Shown in pieces: positions 34,071 to 43,100 of a DNA stretch of 64,000 nt. Each line of letters begins with the position of its first letter. Positions within the stretch are counted from its first letter, which is position 1. Location of the stretch: contig NZ_JAPEPW010000001.1 of NCBI RefSeq assembly GCF_026339955.1, positions 5,079,001 to 5,143,000 of the forward strand. Direction: 5' to 3'. The translations under genes and the position numbers were made by a program. The notes below the pieces were generated by a model that saw nothing but the letters and a program-made list of their open reading frames with translations, was not told the DNA's origin and ran no database searches. Source of the DNA: Streptomyces sp. NBC_01549 (GTDB lineage Bacteria > Actinomycetota > Actinomycetes > Streptomycetales > Streptomycetaceae).

Positions 34071-34108
34071 GCCAACGGGACGCGGGGGCGAGCGGCAGGG
34101 CTTTGCGG

Positions 34109-34132
34109 TGCCGGGGTGCCGGGGTGCCGGGG
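34109..34132. repeat. Three tandem copies of TGCCGGGG
   Basis: An exact 8-bp unit is repeated three times in the gap between the small conserved gene and the MFS gene. The gap (34071-34238) holds no gene. Confidence 0.7.
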
Positions 34133-34216
34133 CGCGGGGCATCGAGGCAGCGGGGCGCCTGCTCGCGTGGGCGCGACGGCCCGCGGGCGCCGACGGTGGC
34201 ATGGTCCCCGCGGGAG

Positions 34217-34255
34217 ACCCGCACCACCCAAGTGACCGTCACGGGTGGTGCGGGT
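34217..34255. terminator. Terminator hairpin at the end of the MFS gene
   Basis: ACCCGCACCACCC (34217-34229) pairs exactly with 34243-34255. The MFS stop codon (34239-34241) lies in the 13-nt loop. Likely stops transcripts from both sides of this convergent pair. Confidence 0.7.
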
Positions 34256-35603
34256 GGGAGAGCGTGGCCTGGCCCCGGGCGGAGCGCATCCGGACGGCGT
34301 GCTCATTCGTCCGCACGTCGTACCTCATCAGCTGCGGCAAGCACAGCGCCAGCACCCCCACCGCTCCCACGCAGATCACACCCCCGGCCCAGATCGACGC
34401 CCGTACCCCCGTCCAGGCCGCCATCCCGCCCGCCCGTACCTGCCCCAGCTGGGGTCCGACGGAGTACGAGAGCAGTTCGATCCCGGCGAGTCGTCCCCGT
34501 AGCTCGTCCGGGATGGTCTGGTCCCACATGGCGCCCCGGAAGATCCCGCTCACCATGTCGAAACAGCCGCCGAGGACGAGGAAGAGCAGCACCAGCCACA
34601 CGTTGTGCACGGCTCCCGCCCCCGCCATGGCCAGCCCCCAGCACGCCGCCGCGAACGCCACCATCCGCCCGTGCCGGTGCACGCGCGAGGTCCACCCGCT
34701 GGTCAGCGTCACCAGCATCGCCCCGGCGGGCAGCGCGGCGTACATCAACCCGAGCGACCACGCCGTGTGGAGCTCGTCGGCGAGGAAGGGCAGCACCGCG
34801 AGCGGCATCGCGAAGAACATCGCGGCCAGGTCGATCACGTACGTGCCGAGGAGTTCCTTGCGGTTCCACGCGTACCGCGCGCCCTCCGCGATGGAGGCGA
34901 GCGAGGGCTTCGAGGCCTCGTGCGCGGCCGGTGACGCGGCGAGTCCGACGCCCAGTACGACCGACACCACGAAGGTCACCAGGTCCACGGCGTACGCCCA
35001 GCCGAGCCCGGCGTACGCGACCACGACGCCCGCGAGGGCCGGCCCCGCGACCCCGCCGACCGACCAGCGCAGGGAGTTGAGGGACGCCGCGGCGGGCAGG
35101 TGCTCGTGCGCCACGATCCGGGGGACGAGCGAGTCCAGCGCGGGCCGCTGCACCGACCCGAGCGCGGAGGAGAGCGCGGCGACGACGTACAGCGGCCACA
35201 CCGCCGGTCGCGGCATCAGCGCGTTGACCAGCAGTCCGCCGCACAGCAGCCCCTGCCCGGCCTCCGTGTAGAGGATCAGTTTCCGTTTGTCGAGGGCGTC
35301 GGCGAGGGCCCCGCCGTACAGCCCGAACACGATCAGCGGTACGAGTTCCACGGCCCCGATCGCCCCCACGGCCACCGCGGAGCCGGTCAGCACCTTCATC
35401 TGCACCGGCAGCGCGACGAAGGTCAGGAAGCTGCCGAAGTTGGTGATCAGCCCGGCCAGCCACAGCCGCCGGAAGTCGGCCGACGCCCGCCAGGGTGCGA
35501 GATCGGGCAGCAGCGACCGCAGTCGCGCACCGGCACCGGCAGCGGCACCGGGTTCAGTGTGCGCGGGCAGCGCGGCGGGGGATACGGAGGCGTCGTCGGT
35601 CAC
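34239..35603 (-). CDS. MFS transporter (EntS-like layout)
   Basis: 454 residues with about 12 helices. The head (FRRLWLAGLITNFGSFLTFVALPVQM), the loop GGALADALDKRKLI and PALDSLVPRIVAHEHLPAAASLNSL match the MFS group that includes enterobactin exporter EntS and macrolide exporters. The C-terminus is hydrophilic with HPHHP. Substrate cannot be read. It stands alone, with a terminator hairpin at its end and a short tandem repeat upstream of its start. Confidence 0.85.
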   Translation of the reverse strand: MTDDASVSPAALPAHTEPGAAAGAGARLRSLLPDLAPWRASADFRRLWLAGLITNFGSFLTFVALPVQMKVLTGSAVAVGAIGAVELVPLIVFGLYGGALADALDKRKLILYTEAGQGLLCGGLLVNALMPRPAVWPLYVVAALSSALGSVQRPALDSLVPRIVAHEHLPAAASLNSLRWSVGGVAGPALAGVVVAYAGLGWAYAVDLVTFVVSVVLGVGLAASPAAHEASKPSLASIAEGARYAWNRKELLGTYVIDLAAMFFAMPLAVLPFLADELHTAWSLGLMYAALPAGAMLVTLTSGWTSRVHRHGRMVAFAAACWGLAMAGAGAVHNVWLVLLFLVLGGCFDMVSGIFRGAMWDQTIPDELRGRLAGIELLSYSVGPQLGQVRAGGMAAWTGVRASIWAGGVICVGAVGVLALCLPQLMRYDVRTNEHAVRMRSARGQATLSHPHHP

Positions 35604-35699
35604 GACGGCTCATGCTGAGCGGCGGCCTTCCTCGGCGGCAACTGCTTTTCCACCGCCCGGGACCGCCCCACTCCCCGACCGCCCCGCCGTCCCACCTTC

Positions 35700-35747
35700 C
35701 AACCATCCCACCTCCCAACCATCCCACCTCCCAACCGTCCCGCCGGC
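35700..35747. repeat. 16-bp tandem repeats (CAACCATCCCACCTCC)
   Basis: Two exact units (35700-35715, 35716-35731) are followed by a diverged third. CCCACCTTCC before them looks like a partial unit. It fills the gap between the MFS start and the SIS-like gene's stop. Confidence 0.65.
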
Positions 35748-35764
35748 TCACCGCCCGCCGTGGC

Positions 35765-36367
35765 CTACCACCGCGCCGCCGGCGGAGCCGTCAGCTGGTC
35801 CGCGAGGCGGGAGAGCCGGTCGCGCAGGCGGCGCCGCCCCCGCGGCGAGGGCAGGGAGTTCTCCCCGGCCGCCGCGCTGACGAGGTGCTGCACGGTGTCC
35901 AGGTCGAGTTCCTGATCCGGCGGCACGGTCAGCGACTCGTGCGCCATCGCCCCGAGCTCACGGTCACCGGCGTCGAGCGCGAGCACGGTCGCCCCGGCCC
36001 GCCGCGCGTCGTGGATCCGCTCCAGGAGCGGCGCCCCGGGTGCGGCGGGCGACACCACGAGCAGCGTCTCGCCGCGCCGCGCCGCCTCGATACGGCCGAG
36101 GCCCACGGCGAGATGGGCCGGGTCCGAGGCCCGCGCCCCGTGCCGTACCAGCGTCGGCGACAGCTCCGGCGTCCCCGACCAGGCCGCCTCGTCCACCAGG
36201 TGCGCGGCCAGGTGCCACGGCTCGTACTCCGCCGTGCCCACGAGCAACAGCCCGCCCCCGTACGACACCACGGACCCCCTCAGGCCCTCCGCGAACCGCC
36301 GCGTGGCCCCCAACCACTCGGTTCCGGCGAGGACTTCGCGCAGCAACGCGACCCGTACGGCATCCAT
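35765..36367 (-). CDS. SIS-domain-like protein, function unknown
   Basis: 200 residues from ATG 36367 (MDAVRVALLREVLAGTEWLG). The middle and end (GETLLVVSPAAPGAPLLERI, DARRAGATVLALDAGDRELG, AMAHESLTVPP) follow the strand-turn-helix rhythm of phosphosugar isomerase (SIS) domains. The usual serine-rich phosphate loop is weak (SPAAPG). It may bind a sugar phosphate or be a diverged relative. Alone on its strand; no operon partner. Confidence 0.6.
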   Translation of the reverse strand: MDAVRVALLREVLAGTEWLGATRRFAEGLRGSVVSYGGGLLLVGTAEYEPWHLAAHLVDEAAWSGTPELSPTLVRHGARASDPAHLAVGLGRIEAARRGETLLVVSPAAPGAPLLERIHDARRAGATVLALDAGDRELGAMAHESLTVPPDQELDLDTVQHLVSAAAGENSLPSPRGRRRLRDRLSRLADQLTAPPAARW

Positions 36368-36512
36368 GGGCACGCATCCTGCCGCAATCGGCAACTGATC
36401 AGGCGGAGTTCACCATGAATTCGCCCAAGTGGGGCAGATCTCGGCGCATGACGGAAACAACCGGAACCACCATGGCCACAACCGCGGTCACCAGCATCCC
36501 CTTCCACGCGGG

Positions 36513-36713
36513 CCGATAGGCATCGTCTTGAAGCGGTCGACGGACGGCGGCCGCACCTGGCGGCCCGCGCACACGGTCGACGGGCTGCCCGCCGCGTACT
36601 CCGACCTCGTCCGTGCCGACGGGGCGACCGTGGGGCTCCTCTACGAGACGGGCGACTTCGGGCCGTACGAGACGATCACCTTCCGCCGTATCCCCGTGAC
36701 GGCCCTCACCTGA
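36513..36713 (+). pseudogene. C-terminal relic of a sialidase/exo-alpha-sialidase
   Basis: The forward frame reads IVLKRSTDGGRTWRPAHTVD, then GLPAAYSDLVRADGATVGLLYETGDFGPYETITFRRIPV to TGA 36713. STDGGRTW is a classical Asp-box (SxDxGxTW), and AYSDLV...GLLYE is the conserved end of bacterial sialidases (Tyr nucleophile and Glu region). Nothing of the preceding five blades remains and there is no start, so this is a dead 3' fragment. Confidence 0.7.
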
Positions 36714-36760
36714 GCCGCCGAAGGCCCCGAGGCGGGAACCGCGCCACGTAAGGTCGGCCC

Positions 36761-37465
36761 ATGACCTCTACTGACAGTGCACAGAAGGCCCCCGCGAAGG
36801 ACCCCTGGGACCTTCCCGACGTGTCCGGGCTCGTCGTCGGCGTGCTCGGCGGCACCGGCCCCCAGGGCAAGGGCCTGGCGTACCGGCTCGCCAGGGCCGG
36901 CCAGAAGGTGATCATCGGTTCGCGTGCGGCGGAACGCGCCCAGGCCGCCGCCGAGGAGCTGGGCCACGGTGTCGAGGGCGCCGACAACGCCGAGTGCGCG
37001 CGGCGCAGCGACATCGTGATCGTCGCCGTACCGTGGGAGGGGCACGGCAAGACCCTGGAGTCGCTGCGCGAGGAGCTGACCGGCAAGCTCGTCGTCGACT
37101 GCGTCAACCCGCTCGGCTTCGACAAGAAGGGCGCCTACGCCCTGAAGCCGGAGGAGGGCAGCGCCGCCGAGCAGGCCGCCCTCCTGCTGCCGGACTCCCG
37201 GGTCGCGGCCGCCTTCCACCACCTCTCCGCCGTCCTCCTCGAGGACCCGGAGATCGACGAGATCGACACCGACGTGATGGTCCTCGGCGAGGAGCGCGCG
37301 GACGTCGAGATCGTGCAGGCGCTGGCCGGCCGTATCCCCGGCATGCGCGGCGTCTTCGCGGGCCGGCTGCGAGGCGCCCACCAGGTCGAGGCGCTCGTCG
37401 CGAACCTGATCTCCGTGAACCGCCGCTACAAGGCCCACGCCGGCCTGCGGGTGACGGACGTATAG
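36761..37465 (+). CDS. npdG: NADPH-dependent F420 reductase
   Basis: 234 residues. It transfers hydride between NADPH and coenzyme F420. After a 28-residue head it has VVGVLGGTGPQGKGLAYRLA (NADP loop), IIGSRAAERAQ (Ser/Arg for the 2'-phosphate), VIVAVPWEGHG, VVDCVNPLGF and RVAAAFHHLSAVLL. These match the archaeal and actinomycete F420H2:NADP oxidoreductase family. TAAGGT lies exactly 6 nt before ATG 36761, predicting a leaderless mRNA. Supplies F420H2 for reductases elsewhere in the genome. Confidence 0.92.
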   Translation: MTSTDSAQKAPAKDPWDLPDVSGLVVGVLGGTGPQGKGLAYRLARAGQKVIIGSRAAERAQAAAEELGHGVEGADNAECARRSDIVIVAVPWEGHGKTLESLREELTGKLVVDCVNPLGFDKKGAYALKPEEGSAAEQAALLLPDSRVAAAFHHLSAVLLEDPEIDEIDTDVMVLGEERADVEIVQALAGRIPGMRGVFAGRLRGAHQVEALVANLISVNRRYKAHAGLRVTDV

Positions 37466-37538
37466 CGGCCGTACGGGCATGGGGGACACTGGACGCCGTA
37501 GCACCCGTACTTCGTCCGTCTGTCAGGAGCCGACCCCC

Positions 37539-37718
37539 ATGCCCCGCCTTGCCCTCTACGCCCTGGTCGTCTGTGTCCTCTCTGTCGCAGCGGCCGTCGT
37601 CTCCTTCGTCCAGGGCAGCTGGCTGGGGATCGTGTGGGTGCTGCTGGCCGGACTGTCGTCCAACATGACCTGGTACTACGCGCGGCGCGGCCGGAGCGGG
37701 TCCTCGGTCAGCGGCTGA
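37539..37718 (+). CDS. Small two-helix membrane protein
   Basis: 59 residues from ATG 37539 with AGGAG at good spacing. Two hydrophobic segments (LALYALVVCVLSVAAAVVSFV and LGIVWVLLAGLSSNMTWYYA) end in a basic tail. Conserved-looking but of unknown role. Its last 11 nt overlap the end of the convergent site-2-type protease gene. Confidence 0.7.
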   Translation: MPRLALYALVVCVLSVAAAVVSFVQGSWLGIVWVLLAGLSSNMTWYYARRGRSGSSVSG

Positions 37719-38505
37719 CCGTGCAGTACTCGTTGACGCCGTCCCAGAAGCGGTACAGGTTCTGACCGCAGTAACGCTGTACGTCGTCGATGCCCAGGGC
37801 GCCCAGGATCGAGTAGATCGCGTCGAAGAACGCCGTGTTCACCGAGGGGATCCACAGCACCGCGAACACGGCGAGCAGGCCGAACGGCGCGAACGGCTCG
37901 ACCTGGCGCTTGACGTTGTACGACAGCCAGGGCTCGATCACGCCGTAGCCGTCCAGGCCCGGGACCGGCAGGAAGTTCAGGATCGCGGCCGTGACCTGGA
38001 GCAGCGCGAGGAACGCCAGCGCGTAGCGGAAGGTGTCCGGGACGCCGTCCAGGGCGTGCAGCCAGAACGGGGCTGTACAGACCGCCGCGAAGAGTACGTT
38101 CGTCAGCGGTCCGGCCGCGGAGATGAGGCTGTGACGCCACCGCCCCCGGATTCGGCCGCGCTCGATGAAAACCGCGCCGCCGGGGAGCCCAATGCCGCCC
38201 ATGATCACAAACAGTACGGGAAGCACGATGCTCAGCAGGGCATGTGTATAGACGAGAGGATTGAGGCTCAGGTAGCCCTTCGCGCCAACGGTGATGTCGC
38301 CGCTGTGCAGCGCGGTGCGCGCGTGCGCGTATTCGTGCAGGCAGAGGGAGACGATCCAGGCCGCCGTCACGAACAGGAAGACGGCCACACCGGCCTGCTC
38401 GGCGAAGCCGGTCCAGGTGGCCCAGCCCGTCACCGCCGTCACGGCGAGGATCCCGACGAAGACGGGGCTGATCCGCTGATCAGTCGTGCGAGTGGTGGTG
38501 GTCAT
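37708..38505 (-). CDS. Site-2-type intramembrane metalloprotease (M50)
   Basis: 265 residues, about six helices. The zinc motif HEYAHA (HExxH) is in the second helix (VSLCLHEYAHARTAL) and the third ligand is in LNFLPVPGLDGYGV (LDG). This is the minimal S2P fold without PDZ or CBS domains. Start ATG 38505 has AGGAG. The substrate could be an anti-sigma factor or membrane protein; none is adjacent. The neighbouring integrase begins 142 nt away, so a site-specific element may have entered beside it. Confidence 0.88.
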   Translation of the reverse strand: MTTTTRTTDQRISPVFVGILAVTAVTGWATWTGFAEQAGVAVFLFVTAAWIVSLCLHEYAHARTALHSGDITVGAKGYLSLNPLVYTHALLSIVLPVLFVIMGGIGLPGGAVFIERGRIRGRWRHSLISAAGPLTNVLFAAVCTAPFWLHALDGVPDTFRYALAFLALLQVTAAILNFLPVPGLDGYGVIEPWLSYNVKRQVEPFAPFGLLAVFAVLWIPSVNTAFFDAIYSILGALGIDDVQRYCGQNLYRFWDGVNEYCTVSR

Positions 38506-38647
38506 GGACAGGGCTCCTGGTACGTGGCGGCCGATCCGGGAAGAACTCGACCGTGATGGTGAACGTGGGGACGACGTCTCGTGAGGCTGTGAGTCTCCTC
38601 GGGAGAAGTTCGGCGGGAGCACGTGCCCACCCGTCGTGGGACCTCGA

Positions 38648-40051
38648 CTACGCCACGAACTTGGCAAGCCGATCCTGGAAGTCTTCGGGAATCTCCAGGA
38701 CATGGCCGCCGCATTCTCGTGGGTGACATCTGATCGTGATGCCGGAGTGGATCAGATCCTCGCCGATGTCTGTGACCCCCATGTTCTCCCAGCGCTCAGC
38801 GAAGGTTGTACCGAGTGGCACGAACTGCCAGTGATCCTCATCGGCAATGTCCGACGGATGCGTCGACTCGCCCTTGGTCTCCGCTCGTTGGACGTATTCA
38901 CGGCGGGTGACGGGTGCATCTCCGATGGCGTGGACCAGCATGCCCATGACGGGCGTGATGATCTCCTCGTCGGGTTGGAACACGTATCCGGGGCATGCCG
39001 GGGAGCCGACGCGTGAAAGGCAGCGGATCTTTTCGGTGACCCGGTATGTGCCGTCCTTGCGCCGTTTCCTGGTTGTGTGCAGCTGAAGGTTCTTGCCGCA
39101 TCCACCGCACTTGATCACATTGAGGAGCGGGGTCCTGGGTGTTGCGGAACGTCGGCTGATCGGGGAGGCGGAATCGGCAAGGGCGTCTTGAAGGCGGTCG
39201 AAGGTCTCCTGGCTCAGTACTCTTTCGGTCACGTGGACGGGATGGCCGTCCTGATCGCGAACGAGGACGCGCTTTTTATACTTCTTGCCTGGAACGTTTT
39301 CGCTGCGTGTTTTCCAGCCCAGCAGGGTGGGGGAGGTGAGGATTCCCTTCAGCGTGCGGGGATACCAGATGAAGTCCTTGCCTGACTTGTTGCGTTGATA
39401 CGTGTCCGCAGGCGAAGGTACCCCCCGTTCTTCGAGGTCTCGGCAGATGGCGTTGATCGGTTCGCCGCCGATGACGCGTCGAGCGGCTTCCCGGACGATA
39501 TCTGCTGTCTCGGGGTTGACCTCCAGGTAGCGGGCGCCGTCTCTCGCGTACGTGCGGTAGCCGAACGGCGGTGAACTGCCGCCCCACCGTGTGGATGTGA
39601 GCAGGTGTGCACGTGATGAAGCGACCCGCTCGGCGGCGGCTTGGGCTTCCATCTGGGCGAAGGTGGCGATCATGGTAGCTGTCGCCTTTCCCGTCGGACT
39701 CGTGAGATCGAACGGTTCGGTGGCTGACACCAGTCCCTTGCCGCCATGGCTCTCGGCCCACTCGATCATCTGGTGCAAGTCACCGACCCGGCGAACGAAC
39801 CGATCGAGCCGCCAGAAGACGATGACGTCGAATTCGGGGGCATGGTCGTCGAGCCATCGGGACAGTTCTGGACGCTTCCATGGCGGCACTGAGGTGGCGG
39901 AGACGGAAAGATCACTGGCAACACCGACGATCTCCCAGCCGCGCAGCTCACAGAAGGACTTGCATTCTTCGATCTGCCGTTCAGGACTGGTCGTCGATCC
40001 GGTCTGGACGGTCAGTCGGACGGTGATGAGTGCCCTCGGGGATCTTCCCAT
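38648..40051 (-). CDS. Large serine recombinase (integrase) with Thr at the catalytic Ser position
   Basis: 467 residues. Resolvase domain (about 8-150): ALITVRLTVQTGSTTSPERQ, EDL-type DLSVSATSVPPWKRPELSRWL, FWRLDRFVRRVGDL and MIATFAQMEAQAAAER. Recombinase domain (about 170-290; FGYRTYARDG, TLKGILTSPTLLGWK), then zinc ribbon KCGGCGKNL ... RCLSRVGSPACPG. Large actinophage integrases normally read VRLSV at the first motif; here the codon is ACC (Thr), one base from AGC (Ser). The fold is complete, but DNA cleavage is doubtful. No other phage or plasmid gene is present, so it may be a stranded relic. Confidence 0.88.
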   Translation of the reverse strand: MGRSPRALITVRLTVQTGSTTSPERQIEECKSFCELRGWEIVGVASDLSVSATSVPPWKRPELSRWLDDHAPEFDVIVFWRLDRFVRRVGDLHQMIEWAESHGGKGLVSATEPFDLTSPTGKATATMIATFAQMEAQAAAERVASSRAHLLTSTRWGGSSPPFGYRTYARDGARYLEVNPETADIVREAARRVIGGEPINAICRDLEERGVPSPADTYQRNKSGKDFIWYPRTLKGILTSPTLLGWKTRSENVPGKKYKKRVLVRDQDGHPVHVTERVLSQETFDRLQDALADSASPISRRSATPRTPLLNVIKCGGCGKNLQLHTTRKRRKDGTYRVTEKIRCLSRVGSPACPGYVFQPDEEIITPVMGMLVHAIGDAPVTRREYVQRAETKGESTHPSDIADEDHWQFVPLGTTFAERWENMGVTDIGEDLIHSGITIRCHPRECGGHVLEIPEDFQDRLAKFVA

Positions 40052-40172
40052 GGCATCGGAAGCTAGCCTATTTGTATCTAAGGTGCTGAGAGTTGTGAAA
40101 ATTAGCCCCCTGAGTCCTGGTGTTGCGCAAGGGGAGGTCCTCCGGGACCACCGGGCAAGCGAGAATGACCCC

Positions 40173-43100
40173 GTGCGCTACCGCATCCTCGGCACCACCC
40201 AGGCACTCCGCCCCGACGGCACGCCCGTCGTGCTCGGCGGGGCGCGGCTGCGCGCCCTTTTGACCGTGCTCGCGCTGCGGCCCGGACGGACCGTGCCCGC
40301 GGCCGTTCTGGTGGACGAGGTGTGGGACGGCGATCCGCCCGCCGACGCATCCGGCGCGCTGCAGGCACTGGTGGGACGGCTGCGCCGGGCGCTCGGGCCG
40401 GACGCGGTGGACTCGGGGGACGGCGGCTACCGGCTGGCCGCGGGCGCCGACGACATCGATCTGCACCGTTTCGAGCGGCTCGCGGGGGAGGGCGTACGCG
40501 CGCTTGCCGACGGCGACCCCACGAAGGCGGCCGAGGCCCTCGACGGCGCCCTCGCCCTGTGGCACGGGCCGGCCCTCGCGGACCTCCCGGACCGCACCGC
40601 CGAGTCGGCCCGCTGGGAGACCCGCCGCCTCGACGTACGGCGCGCCCGGCTCACCGCGGCCCTCACCCTCGGCCACGCCGAACAGTCCCTGCCCGAGCTC
40701 ACCGCCCTGTGCGACCTCCACCCCCTGGACGAGCCCCTGCACGTCCTGCGCCTGCGCGCCCTGCGCGACGCGGGCCGCCCCGCCGAGGCCCTCGCCGCGT
40801 ACGAGTCCGTACGGGAGCTGCTGGCCGACCGCCTCGGCTCCGACCCGGGCCCCGAACTGCGCGCCCTGCACAGGGAGCTGCTCAGCCCGGCCGACGGTGG
40901 CGGCGGGGCGCACGCCCAGGGCCCGCGACCCGGCGCCGCGGGCCGGACCGAGAGCCATCCGCCACCGGCCGGGCGTGGCCGCTCCGCACCCCCGCCCCCC
41001 GGCAACCTCCGCGCCCGGCTCACCTCCTTCGTCGGGCGGGCGGCGGACATCGACACGATCCGGGGGGATCTGGCGGCGGCACGCCTCGTGACCTTGCTCG
41101 GGCCCGGTGGGGCCGGCAAGACACGGCTGTCGCAGGAGGCCGCGGAGACCATGGCGGACACCGCGCCGGACGGGGTGTGGCTGGCCGAACTCGCGCCCGT
41201 CGACGACCCGAAGGCCGTGCCCGAGGCCGTGCTCACCGCCGTCGGAGCCCGCGAGACCGTGCTGCGCGGCGCCGGTGCCGAGGAGATGCGGGCCGCCGCC
41301 GACCGACACGACGACCCCCTCCAGCGGCTCGCCGAGCACTGCGCCAAGCGCCGCATGCTGATCGTCCTCGACAACTGCGAGCACGTCGTGGACGCCGCCG
41401 CGCGTCTCGTCGAGGCGTTGCTGCAGCGGTGCCCGGGACTGACGGTGCTGGCCACCAGCCGTGAACCCCTCGGCGTACCGGGGGAGTTGCTGCGTCCCGT
41501 GGAGCCGCTGCCGGAGCCGTTCGCGCTGCGGCTGCTGGCCGACCGGGGGGCCGCCGCCCGTCCGGGTTTCCGGGTCGAGGACGACCCCGCGGCCACCGCC
41601 GAGATCTGCCGCCGCCTCGACGGGCTGCCGCTCGCCATCGAACTCGCCGCGGCCCGGCTGCGGATGCTCACCCCGCGTCAGATCGCCGACCGGCTCGACG
41701 ACCGGTTCCGTCTGCTGACCTCCGGCAGCCGTACCGTCCTGCCGCGCCAGCAGACCCTGCGCGCCGTCGTCGACTGGTCCTGGGACCTCCTCGACGAGGA
41801 CGAGCGGGACGTGCTGCGGCGGCTGTCCGTCTTCGCGGGCGGCTGCGACCTCGCCGCCGCCGAGGCCGTCTGCGGACCGGCCGCCCTGGAAGCGCTCGGC
41901 TCGCTCGTCGACAAGTCCCTCGTCGTGGCCGCCCCTTCGGGGGACGGCGAGATGCGCTACCGGCTCCTGGAGACCGTCGGCGAGTACGCGGGCGAGCGCC
42001 TCGACGAGTCGGGGCAGCGCCCCGCCGCCGAGCGCGCCCACCTCACGCACTACCGCGAACTGGCCCGCACCACCGACCCCCAGCTGCGCGGCAGGGGCCA
42101 GCGCGCGGCCATCGAACGGCTGGAGACCGAGTCGGAGAACATCCGCGCCGCCCTCCAGCACGCCGTCGCCGCCCGCGACGAGCAGGAGGCGCTCTGCCTG
42201 GTCCTCTCCCTGGCCTGGTACTGGCAGATGCGCGATCTGCGGCTGATGGCCCGCCACTGGTCCCGCGAGGTCATGGCCCTCGGCCCGGACCCCTTCGACG
42301 GGCCCGTACGGCCGGCCGCCCCGTTGGTGGAGAGCTGCACCGACGCCCCGCCGCCGATGCGCCCCGAGGTCCTCGAGGAGGCCCGCCGCGGTGTCCACCT
42401 CGTCCATCTCTCCTGCATGGACATGGACATGGCGGCCTGGGGCACCCCGCAGGCCAAGCGGAAGCTGCGCGTCATCAGCGAGACCTACCGCCCGGGCCAG
42501 CCGCAGACCTGCCGCAGCCCCGGCAACCTCTGGTTCTACGCCCTGATCCTGACCAGCGACATGGAGCGGATGCGCGCCGTCATCGACGCGACCGTCCAGA
42601 CCTGCCGCGAACTTGGCTACGGGTGGGAACTCGCCGTCTCCCTCCAGATGCGCGCCAACATCCTCGCCAACCGGGCCACCTGGGCGGGCGACGCGACCCG
42701 GGACGCCGACGAGGCACTGGAACTCTTCACCCGGCTCGGGGACGCCTGGGGCGCCGCTGAGGCCCTCTCCGCACGCGGCGAGGCCCACGAGCGCCGGGGC
42801 GAGTTCGCGCTCGCCGCCGCGGACTACACGGAGGCCATGACCCACGCCGAAGGGCTCGGCGCGCACGCCCAGACGGCTGTCCTGAACACCCGGCTCGGCA
42901 CCGTGCTCATCGAGTCCGGCGACACCGAACGCGGTGAGCGGTTGCTCCGGGAGGTCCTGGAGCGCGGCGAGGGGGCCTACAACGAGGCCATGCCCGCCTC
43001 CCGGCTGTTCCTGTCGATGTGGCTGGGCCGCAGCGGCCGGGTCGCCGAGGCGCGCGAACAGATGCGGTTGCTGCGCGCGAACTTCGAAGCGGTCACCTTC

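Noticed and set aside
38648..40051. Intact actinomycete integrative element or prophage
   Set aside because: Only the integrase is present. No excisionase, replication, transfer or structural genes flank it, and no att-like repeat was found by eye.
39591..40172. N-terminal extension of the AfsR-like protein back into the integrase region
   Set aside because: The extension is antisense to the integrase gene and has no domain. GTG 40173 begins exactly at the conserved SARP start.
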